A stretch of 64,000 nt of DNA, taken from the NCBI GenBank assembly GCA_025267735.1, contig CM046295.1:19190938-19254937 (forward strand), given 5' to 3'. Of the stretch, positions 54,581-64,000 are shown one piece after another (position 1 is the first letter of the stretch; the number at the start of each line of letters is the position of its first letter). The stretch comes from Mactra quadrangularis. Taxonomy: Eukaryota > Mollusca > Bivalvia > Venerida > Mactridae. Below the pieces are notes generated by a model. It searched no databases. It saw nothing but the letters and a program-made list of their open reading frames with translations, and was not told where the DNA came from. The position numbers and the translations under genes are program-made.

Positions 54581-55295
54581 AAAACAAAACATTTGTAACG
54601 ATCAAATAGTCATTACTGTGTTTATATAAAAAAGTTATTTATACTTCTCTTGTACGTTTTATCTTTTTAATCAAAAACCGACCATAAATCTAATACTTGT
54701 TATTGATTGGTCGATTTTTTACGTAATTTAAGGAACATAATCATGTGTCACCAGACCAACAGAAGTATCGTGTTGTAAATTTTATCTAAATTTGGTATTA
54801 ACAATCTGATGTAGACATAATGCTATAGTGTGCAGCTGTTGGATTAACTTTCATTGGTTTCTCATTCAAGGGTATCGAAAACATACCGTAAATTCTGTAA
54901 TAAACGTCCCTCTCATTATAATGTTAAAAAAATAACAAATGACTTGCAGTCATGGCACTAGCAAGAAGCCTTGGACTAGTAAAAATTTGATTTGGGCTTG
55001 TTTAAATTGTTTCTTTCATTTATTGGTGCTTGTTAATAAATACCCCCAACCCCTTATAATTTTCAAAAAAGGAACAAAAAACTTGCAGTCATTGCCATAA
55101 CCAATTGGCTTGAAGCCTTGGATTAGTAAAAATTGATTTTTACTTGTAAAACTTACTTCCTTCCAGTTGGGCTAGATGATAGTTGGGCTAGCTGATAATT
55201 TTGCCCTTTATTTTATAACATAATAATTTTGGCTAGTAACATAAAAAATCTAAGGCAATGACTGAACTAGCCTTAACGATTTCAATTTTAACATA

Positions 55296-55400
55296 GAGTA
55301 CTGGTTATTGACCAGGGTCTAGGAAAGCTATGTTAGGTGTTCTGGAAGCCGTTATATGACCTATACAATGTGTTGCTAGGGTTTTAAACCCAACAAAAGA
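55296..55400 (+). mobile_element. Chimeric SINE fragment (duplicate)
   Basis: Duplicate of 45776-45880. Confidence 0.65.
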
Positions 55401-55661
55401 AATAAATAAGTTCACTTATAAACACCCCCTTCCCTTTGTAAAATGTCTCTCCCTGGGGGGTGGAGGGGGGGGGTAATGGATAGTTTATGGTATTTGTTTT
55501 AATTCTAGGTTTGTTTGTTTTGTATTTTAGGCTTTTGTTCTGATGATATTGTTTTAATGGTAGATTAATTAGTTTGTTTTGTAGCGATCAGTTAATGATC
55601 AAAATAAATATGATATTTGTGAATTTTTTGGTACAAATTGGGGTCCAATATTCTGCCGTTT

Positions 55662-55920
55662 TTATACCCCCGCTTCGAAGAAGAGGGGGTATACTGTTTT
55701 ACCCTTGTCCGTGCGTCCGTCCGTTACAAAATTTCCGTTGCAGTTTTCTCAGCAACTATATCATGCAGCAGCCTAATACTTTGCATATTGCTTCATCCCA
55801 TAGTCCCATGTGGTGTAAAGCGATTTCATGCTCCTTGCTCATCTACTTCCTGTTTGTCGCATATTTTTAGATTTTTGCGGGGGTATCACTAGTGAGCATT
55901 AGCTCACAGATTTACTTGTT
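55662..55920 (+). mobile_element. Helentron-like H2 element (duplicate)
   Basis: Duplicate of 46142-46400. Confidence 0.7.
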
Positions 55921-56063
55921 TAGATAAAAAACTGATGAAAATTCTACTATAGATACAGAAATTTCACTATGGCAAGTTTTTCTTTGTCACTGTCTGCTTC
56001 CTGTTTGTAGGAAGATCAGAATGTTTTGTGTGTACTTTTTATGGCCGTAAGGCTACAACTAGT

Positions 56064-56310
56064 TGAATTTCCAAAATGTACCTGTCGATTAGTGTTTTTC
56101 TTTACTGTAATTCATTTTTAAATAGCATGAAGCATTTTTTCTCAGTGCTTAACATATATTTAATGGTTATGTAGTTTTTATTATTAATATGTTGCATTAT
56201 TCTGCAAAATGTGTATAATGTGGTTGTGGTTCAAAAGTTTGGATCCCCCCCCCTAGAAAAAGTTTGGACCCCCCCCCCCCTAGAAAAAAATCCTGGATTC
56301 ACCCCTGGAT
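56064..56310. mobile_element. C-run/GGATCC MITE (duplicate)
   Basis: Duplicate of 46544-46790, with C-runs of the same length. Confidence 0.65.
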
Positions 56311-57055
56311 ATGACTACAAAAAGGGGTTGAAAAGCTGTTGCTATGTATAGTAAATTTCTGTGAATTTAGTTTCGTTAATAAAAAATCTCTTATGATTTT
56401 TATATCTTGGCCTATTGTAAGCTGGCAAGATGATGTTATGAAATGAATTAACATGTTACATTTCAAAATCTAAATGATAAATTTATAGACATGAGCTGCA
56501 TATTAACAAAAATCTAACATGATTTAACAATACAATATAGAAGGATTTATGACTATAATCGGTCGTAAGATGCTTGATAATATGGGCCCATAGCACTAAA
56601 AAAATAATATAATTTTGTTGAAAATGGATCATTAATCCCTAAATTAAATGAATTCGTTCTTTTCTTAATACCTTAAGTTGTTTTTAGTTTTCGATTTTAA
56701 TGATGTGTGCAATTTGATGGGCAAAGCAATGGGTTTTTATGTTATGCTTTTTCGGTTTTTATTGCTGAAGAAAATTAGTAAAATCCTTAATTATATTTTA
56801 TATAATTAAGTAATACTGAAATAATTAAAAATAGTTTAGTTTAAATGTAATTGTAAGGTTTAAAAAATAATAATTACATAATTTATTATCATTCTGTTCC
56901 ATCAGTAATTACATTTACATTTTAGTAAATGTGTGATTTGTTTTTGTTTTTTTTTTACAAAAATTTGAGAAATTAAAAACATTTCTTTTGATACATGTAC
57001 ATTTATAACAGTTTTTTTATTATTTTTTAAACTGGGTTTACTGCATCGTATCAAC

Positions 57056-57723
57056 ACAATTAAGGTTTTTTTACTGAGCTGGCACACCTAACCTAATTTT
57101 CCTAGACCCTTGTCTATAACTAGTACTCACCTATTCTTCCACAAGGCCGGTAACTTCTCAATATTCCCTATTAATGGAGGAAAATTGACATAATTGTCAA
57201 ATTTTCACGGAAGGGTATAACTGCCCCTGATGGGATTCAAACCCAAATGTTGTACCCCTTTAAAGACGCTAGATTTGAAATATCAGTACACTAGCTACTG
57301 CGCTACCGGCCCTTCTTTTCACAAAGCCAGCAACTACTCCATATACCTTTTTAACGGAGGAAATTTGACAAAATTTTCATGGAAGTGTAAAACTGCCCCT
57401 GATGAGAATCAAACCTATACCCACCGCAGCCGTGGCGTAGTGGTTAACATATCTGACTTAAAATCCGGAGATCATGGGTTCGAGCCCAGTCGCGGTAGGT
57501 CATACCCTATACATGAGTTGTCGGCCTCGTGGTAGGGTAAGTTAGTACTGGTGATAGAAAAGTGTCCAGGAAACCTATAGTAGGAAGAGCTGGCCGTCAT
57601 ATATATAACCGAAATATGTGTTAAATATGATGTTAAAAAAAAGGGAAAAAAAGAACCCCATACCCCTATGAGGACACTTCTTGGTTTGAAAAAAGCACCC
57701 TACCAACTGTACTACTGACTCAG
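57056..57723 (-). mobile_element. Two reverse SINE B copies (duplicate)
   Basis: Duplicate of 47536-48203. Confidence 0.75.
57424..57653 (+). mobile_element. Nested SINE family C (duplicate)
   Basis: Duplicate of 47904-48133. Confidence 0.8.
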
Positions 57724-58122
57724 GTTTTACAGTAAAAATGTTTTTAAAAGAATTTCAAGTGTTTTATTGACTCTCTACATGGTTTTCTGTCTCTTTGAAT
57801 AATGTATTACAATGAAGAGACAAATTCTAAATAAAAGAAAACTGATCGAAGCTGACTGGAGAATTCTTTTGTCGGAAAAATATGGATTTTGTCAATACCA
57901 GGGAACAGTGAGGGGAGAAACCCCTGTTATTTCGTGGTTAGCGTTCTACTTCAAAGCTTTCCAATTTTGGGCAGTGGGTCCTGGATGAAGAATTTTTTAC
58001 ATTATATGGGGTCCCATTTTTAAGAAGTTTTTACAGTGTTAGAGGCCCTACTTTCAGAATTTTGTCAGGGTTTAGTGTCCTTTTTAAAGAGTTTTCCCAG
58101 GTTTCTGGTTCCTGTTAGAATT

Positions 58123-58878
58123 TTTTTTACAGTGTTTTGGGACCCATGTTTTAACAGTGTTTTGGGACCCAAGTTTTTACAGTTTTTTGGGACCCAAGTT
58201 TTTACAGTTTTTTGGGACCCAAGTTTTAACAGTGTTTTTGGACCCAAGTTTTTACAGTGTTTTGGGACCTAAGTTTTCACAGTGTTTTGGGACCCAAGTT
58301 TTTACTGTGTTTTGGGACCCAAGTTTTTACAGTGTTTTGGGACCCAAGTTTTTACAGTGTTTTGGGACCCAAGTTTATACAGTGTTTTGGGACCCAAGTT
58401 TTTACAGTGTTTTGGGACCCAAGTTTTTACAGTGTTTTGGGACCCAAGTTTTTACAGTGTTTTGGGACCCAAGTTTTCACAGTGTTTTGGGACCCAAGTT
58501 TTCAGTGTTTTGGGACCCAAGTTTTTACTGTGTTTTGGGACCCAAGTTTTCACAGTGTTTTGGGACCCAAGTTTTCAGTGTTTTGGGACCCAAGTTTTTA
58601 CAGTGTTTTGGGACCCAAGTTTATACAGTGTTTTGGGACCCAAGTTTTTACAGTGTTTTGGGACCCAAGTTTTTACAGTGTTTTGGGACCCAAGTTTTTA
58701 CAGTGTTTTGGGACCCAAGTTTTCACAGTGTTTTGGGACCCAAGTTTTCAGTGTTTTGGGACCCAAGTTTTTACTGTGTTTTGGGACCCAAGTTTTCACA
58801 GTGTTTTGGGACCCAAGTTTTCAGTGTTTTGGGACCCAAGTTTTTACAGTGTTTTGGGACTCAAGTTTTTACTGTTTT
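58123..58878 (+). repeat. 25-bp minisatellite (duplicate)
   Basis: Duplicate of 48603-49358 with the same unit order and the same length variants. Confidence 0.92.
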
Positions 58879-60182
58879 ATTGGTCCTACTACAAGATTTT
58901 TTTACAGGATAAGGGGGTTCTAATCTTAGAACATTAACACTTACTAAAGGGGTCTTACTATAATATTCATGTACATGTATAAGGATTTTTCCAGGATTGG
59001 TGTTATATCAAAAAAATTGTGGAACTTGTGTCACAATCAAGCAAAAATAATTTGGCACACAGACAAAACAATGTCATCAAAGGAAAGTAGCACTATTTAT
59101 TACTCATAAAACGCTTTAAAGATTTCACAATAATTTTAGAATATTAGATGTTATTATTTGTGGTTTGTAATGAACAGTTACCTGAGCAAAGGGTTTAATC
59201 ATGCCTTGCATGACTCATTCAAATATTTGTGCAACATGGGAACCAGCTTGTGGGGTTCTGTGGGGAAGGGGAGCGGAGCCCCTTTTTATGATTTTATTTA
59301 AAATATTGAATTATTATAAGTAAACTTTGAAGTTTTTATTAAAAAAATGTATTTTTTTGGTACTTGAACATTTTCATAAATTTAAGGGTTATGACACGCC
59401 CCCCCCCTCTCTCTCATCTTTGAAAAAATGTTTGGCTCCGCCCCTGCCTGCTTTAGTATAATGAACTACTATTACTAATAATGATTTTAGTATTTCCCTT
59501 TCATGTCTGCGATGGTGAACATTACTGTGTTAAACAAAGGATAGTTCAACAAAATCAATACCTTGATAATGAGCCCCTTTTACCATATGGCAGACTCCCT
59601 TTAATGGACCCTATTTGTCATTCTGTTGAGTTTTTGTGTTATTTCAACTTTGGTTATTGAAAGTTTCCTAGACTGTGACTAAGGACAATTGCTAAAATAT
59701 TGTTTGTTTTGTCATATTCTCATTGACTGATTATATTTGCCTAAATCATAAGAAATTGTGGGTTCTTTGGTAAGAAATTTGCCTTTTTTGTCCTTTATTG
59801 TTTTTTGTGTCCAACTTGTATAACTTAACAGGAACTCATTCTTACATTCAGGAATTTCTTATCTCATGTTTTTAAGATTAGGTGAAATAGACAAATAACT
59901 TTAGAAGTTAAATGCCTGCTTGCTCTAACAAAGTTTGGTTGGCCTAATTTAAAAATGGTTGTCCTGAACTCTGAGGGACGTTTCACCAACATTTTTAAAT
60001 TTTATGATATTGGCCTAACATAGTTTGAAAACTACAAGAGCTATACTTTAATTTCACTGAAAAGATTCCCTGACAGAACTCAATTCCCTGACGGGTTTTC
60101 TTTCTCTGACGAGGACTCAATTCTGTGACGGGGACATAATTCTCGGATGGGGTCGTTATTGAAGTCCTAGGACTTCTTCACG

Positions 60183-60700
60183 TCAACATGATAAATGATT
60201 GGATCATATTCCTTTTGTTCTTTAAGATAATTAGTGACAATAATGGATCTTTTTGTTTAATTAAAGCTTTTGACTTGAAAGGTACTTGACTGGGTTTGAT
60301 GTTTTAACTGATTTAAGGCCTGTTTCTGACTGGTTTTCAAATTTACTGATTTGAGGTCAGAAGCAAGCACCCAGGCTTTCCACTGCATTGCTCTGCACAA
60401 TTTCCACTAACATTTTGCTTGTTATTTCTGTAAAAGTCTAGTTAAATTGACCCTGTTAAATGGGTAGTTATAAAAAATATCGATTTTGGTAGTTGAAGTA
60501 TTCTTTTTGGTAGATAAAAAATGATACTTTCTTGTAGTTTATAATAACACTTTTCTTCATTTTTATTTCAGGAAAGTGTGATACTTTATTGTAGTTATTT
60601 ATCCTTTTTGTTATTTAAATTGTAAAAACTAATTTCTTTTTTCTTTCTATTTTCAGGGCCCTATTTTTAATTGGAATCTTGGGAACAAAACAGTCCATGA
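60183..60700. other. No recognisable gene
   Basis: AT-rich unique sequence. Acceptor-like TTTTATTTCAG and CTATTTTCAG motifs occur at about 60572 and 60658, but no exon is evident after them. Confidence 0.4.
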
Positions 60701-60704
60701 AGTC

Positions 60705-60795
60705 ACCCCAGAGTCTATTTTTAGCAATACTGATCTATTTTTAGAAACACTCGTCTATTTTTAGCAACATTGATCTATTTTTAGTAACACCTATA
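60705..60795 (+). repeat. Four tandem ~22-bp units (TCTATTTTTAGCAACACTGA)
   Basis: GTCTATTTTTAGCAATACTG and close variants occur four times in a row. Non-coding. Confidence 0.75.
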
Positions 60796-61652
60796 TTTGA
60801 TTGACAGTAGCTCGTCAATTTCAGTGAATAAAATCTGTCAAGTGGTTTGTTTTTTTCTTGAAAAAATATTTGGGATTTTTCTGTTCAGCAGACTTATTAT
60901 ATAGATTTAGTTTCAAAACTTTAAAGTTCATGAGAAATAGCTTCATAAACAATGACAGAATTTTCAAGAAAATTTTACTGAAATGAATGCATCAATTCTT
61001 GTTTGTTTTTGCTCATCCGTCAACGTGCCTCGTAAAAATGGAATAAATTCTCTGATTGTATCACATTAACTGTGTTCAACATTGGTAGAGTAGCGACCAG
61101 TGAGTGAAAAAAGTTCGGACACATAGATTTTTTATCGGTTAAGTTTCGTAGAGTTAAATCCACGCTCGTTGTCAACTCCAATCCCATTGAGAGTAGTTAA
61201 CATTGTGAACGACTCGTGAACGATTTGTCGTAAAAAAGGACTGGAGACAGTTGTAACGAATTGATATTATTGGATAAAATTTGTTTTCATTCAATTTGTT
61301 TTACATTGGAAAAAATTGGATTTGAAGTATTGAAGTTTTCTTGGGATATTTTACTGTAAGTTCGTGACTTGACTGCTTATTTGACAGTTTCTTAGGACTA
61401 AGGTTGTGAAAAAGTTGGTGCATTCCGTCCCCTGATTGGATGTTATTGGAAAAAAAAGTTTAATTTGGATTTTTTTCTACGGGATCGTGGAATAGTTATT
61501 GCTTCCCTATGCCTCTCATAGATGATTTTTAAGCCAAGTATGAAAGAAAAAAAATAGCACGGCATTTTTTTGTTTTTGTGAATTTTTTGTGAAAACAAAA
61601 AAAGGAAGTTGGAATTTTTAACTTGTGATTTTTGTGTGTTCTGTGGTGCAGT
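60796..61652 (+). other. Unique sequence upstream of a candidate exon
   Basis: No repeat family member seen. Positions 61080-61260 have a more balanced base composition than the surroundings (GTAGAGTAGCGACCAGTGAG, CATTGTGAACGACTCGTGAA) and could be 5' untranslated sequence or promoter. No TATA box or other decisive signal. Confidence 0.35.
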
Positions 61653-61779
61653 ATGGGAGGTTATGGATTTAGGGGTCAGATTTGGGACCCACGAACAGGA
61701 TATAGTTGTTTGACTTGTAGAACGAGGACTGTTATAGTGAAATTATGGACGTTTTTATGGATTATTGCATTATCAATAG
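61653..61779 (+). CDS. Candidate first coding exon (partial gene, unidentified)
   Basis: The ATG at 61653 is the first after an in-frame TGA at 61626-61628. It opens 42 codons plus one base, up to a good donor (AATAG|GTAAGAG at 61780). The peptide begins MGGYGFRGQIWDPRTGY, has two Cys (residues 19 and 22), and ends in a hydrophobic segment at about 26-42 (VIVKLWTFLWIIALSIG) that could be a late signal peptide or signal anchor. Read-through into the intron stops after three codons. I do not recognise the family, and the remaining exons would lie beyond 64000. The alternative is that the TGTGGTGCAG just upstream is an acceptor. Confidence 0.35.
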
Positions 61780-61818
61780 GTAAGAGTCTTTAATTTATTA
61801 AAAAATAATTTTCTTCGA

Positions 61819-62010
61819 CTATTCTCCCTCCTACCACTGATTCTAAATCATGTAGGGCAGCAGTCAGACACTGACGCAAGTATGTGCCTAGTAGTTGGTT
61901 AACAGCTAAATCCAGAGATTTAACCATTTCAGGAACAGTGAGAAGGTGGATTGACTGTCGTGATATAACCTATACAATGTGTTGCTACTGCATTAAACCC
62001 AACAAAGAAA
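61819..62010 (+). mobile_element. SINE family A without tRNA head
   Basis: CTATTCTCCCTCCTACCACT, AGCTAAATCCAGAGATTTAA and CATTAAACCCAACAAAG match the body and tail of family A. The head is missing, a typical 5'-truncated insertion. Confidence 0.8.
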
Positions 62011-63952
62011 ATAAATTTTAAAAAATCTTTTATTGTACAGAATTTGGGGCTTTTTTATTGTTGGGTATTTGAGGGTGGGGCCATGGACTTAACTATGTGG
62101 TACATGGGTAGAATTTTCCAGGACTGACCCTGAAGGTCAGGAGTTTTGGAAAATGAGAAAGGGTCTGTATTATATGAAATAATTTTCGGAAATAATTAAA
62201 AAAATCAGAAATTTCAGAGTTGGAAACTTTTGAATTTTCATCCAGGGAAAAAAGTTGGAAAACTTAATTACAATTTCATTGTTAGTTTATACTGATTTAT
62301 TTTAGCTCGATTGTGAAACGAGAACTTAGATTTATCACTTTCGAGTCTGCTTCCAGGGGCCCAAGTACTCAAAGAAACAACGGGATAGGTTTTGGATCGG
62401 GGCTGTTAACAGCCCCTTTCCTTTTCTGAAATTTCTTTGATATTGTTCAGTTATCCCCAAACTTTTATTATGATATTAACACATGATTGAAAATTGTCTT
62501 GAGACATAATTGAACCTCAGTAATATTTAAAGGGTAATTAGTTAAATTTTAGTACATGTTGATCAATTTTCATTCGCTATACCTCCGAGCTTGGGTCAAA
62601 TGAGAGACGCTATAAGATGCGCTTTTTAAATTGTTTGATTTTCAGTTTAAAAAGTTGAAAACCTACCCATGATCCCTCTAACATGAAAACTATAATTATA
62701 GTTTGGCCTATGATTAAACACATGTAAAACCTTAATGTTGTTCACATTAAACACAGGCCGTCTATGAATCAAGTATTTTTAAAGTGCCATATGTACTAGT
62801 TTCAACAAAGATCATTCAAAATTATAAACAAACCATGGCATATGGTAGCTTTTCTTGACTTTCTTGCCAATTTCTGTTAATTTCAGCTCCTTTGGGTTTA
62901 TATGTAATATACATTTTTGTTTATTTATTCATCTTTGGACCATTTTCAACTCCTTTTGTTTACTTTAAGCTCATGAATATATTTATCCCACAAAATAACA
63001 TTTTCAACGTTGTGTATATCGGTTATTTCTATTCATTTTTTTTTGCGTTTTTATTTGTTAAATGTTACAACTAGTTTTTTCATGAAAAGCTATTTCAAAT
63101 GACAATGTTAGCTTTGTGAAGCATTTTGTCCCTGCGTATAAAGACCGATCTATAGTCGTTATATTTGCTTTTTGTTCCGATTTGTTGATATTATTCAAAC
63201 CGCTTTGACATTGTACCGAGTTGAATGAAACATTTCGTAGTCATTATTCAAACCTTTTTGTTCAATTTTGAAAAAAAATGTCGCAATTTTTCAATTTTTT
63301 TTTCTTCAAAACTGGAGGTGGCATTTTCTTATAAATTGATATTTTATTCAAATGGTGCATTAATACACGGCCATTTTTATACAGGATAATTATTTCTTGT
63401 TCAATTTGGACAGCTATGTTACAGATCATGAGTCATGCTCATAATTCACCATTTTCTGTTGTTTTGTGGGCATTTTTTTTTCGTTTTTTTACGTTTTTTT
63501 GGTCTTTTTTTCACGTTTTTAAAAATTTATTGTTCAAATAACAGTATCATTTGCTATTGGCTAAAACTGGGTGTCAGTTTTTTTCTGCATATTTAGCAAA
63601 AAGCAAGTTTTAACGACCTTGCAAAACAGAATTTATCCCCTTAAAGCAACTTGCACAAATTTATTGCGCAAAAATGACAGACAAAATGTGCAAAATTTTG
63701 TTTGCCTCATATTGACCTTGGAAGCAAAAAAATAACTTCATCCCTAAAATGACTGCGTGGAACAGTTAACCATTTACTTCTAAAACTTTCAGGTGCAACT
63801 AACTCTTTACTTGTTGTGACTAAAGTAAAACTAAAAAGTTACCTTTGGCAACATGTTCCCAGGCTATTTGTTGCAAGAAATAAAGATTTGAGTCTAAATC
63901 CTGGTTGCCCTGATGATGTTAGGGCGGGGCAAAATTAGCTGAAAATTACATT
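62011..63952. other. No recognisable gene
   Basis: AT-rich, presumably intronic if the exon at 61653 is real. The 60-codon frame at 62892 is Phe/Tyr/Ile-rich and unsupported. GACCTTGCAAAACAGA and ATTGACCTTGG words near 63600-63720 do not form a recognisable element. Confidence 0.45.
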
Positions 63953-64000
63953 TTATACCCCCGCTTCGAAGAAGAGGGGGGTATACTGTTTTACCCTTGT
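63953..64000 (+). mobile_element. Helentron-like H2 element, cut by the window end
   Basis: TTATACCCCCGCTTCGAAGA, AGAGGGGGGTATACTG and TTTTACCCTTGT match the 5' end of the H2 copy at 46142, with one extra G. Confidence 0.7.

Larger units (their letters stand above)
50663..60182. repeat. 9,520-bp tandem duplication, second copy
   Basis: Same content as 41143-50662 at +9,520. Each gap without an entry here holds what its first-copy counterpart holds. It ends TCACG and continues into unique TCAACATGATAAATG. Confidence 0.95.

Overview
The window is animal nuclear DNA, most probably from a bivalve mollusc. It is AT-rich and has one convincing protein-coding gene, split by a spliceosomal intron. 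Most of the rest is transposon-derived. The bivalve assignment is an inference: it rests on a 'pearl'-type element (a GTCY microsatellite followed by a tandem array of ~146-bp units) and on several tRNA-derived SINE families of the kind that crowd mollusc genomes. Almost all other open reading frames are short, unrecognisable, or translations of repeats.

The gene (3753-5985, + strand) has two coding exons, 3753-3876 and 5132-5985. They join in phase across a GT-AG intron to give a 325-residue type II Golgi sulfotransferase of the heparan sulfate glucosamine 3-O-sulfotransferase (HS3ST) type. A second, weaker coding signal is a possible first coding exon at 61653-61779 that would continue beyond the window.

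Layout. 1-3.7 kb: AT-rich sequence, a tandem array with tRNA-like modules, foldback elements and a SINE. 3.7-6 kb: the sulfotransferase gene. 6-16.7 kb: a dense collection of small DNA transposons and foldbacks, including PIF/Harbinger-like, TA-target and pogo-like types and a 638-bp palindrome. 17.6-24.5 kb: a ~6.9-kb region whose two ends are inverted arrays of the same ~180-bp subunit, with a further 40-bp inverted-repeat pair inside; it may be one large foldback-type element. 24.5-37.9 kb: SINEs, minisatellites, strand-asymmetric tracts and three copies of one Helentron-like short element. 37.9-41.1 kb: the 3.1-kb pearl/Helentron-like element. 41143-60182: a 9,520-bp block present twice head to tail at constant register, with no difference seen wherever compared (either a very recent duplication or an assembly artefact). 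60.2-64 kb: unique AT-rich sequence, the candidate exon, a SINE fragment and the start of another Helentron-like element.

The genes do not form a pathway. The interpretable biology is the sulfotransferase plus a layered record of mobile-element insertions, several dated relative to each other by nesting and target-site duplications. I found no CRISPR array, no operon, no rRNA gene and no tRNA gene that I would call functional.
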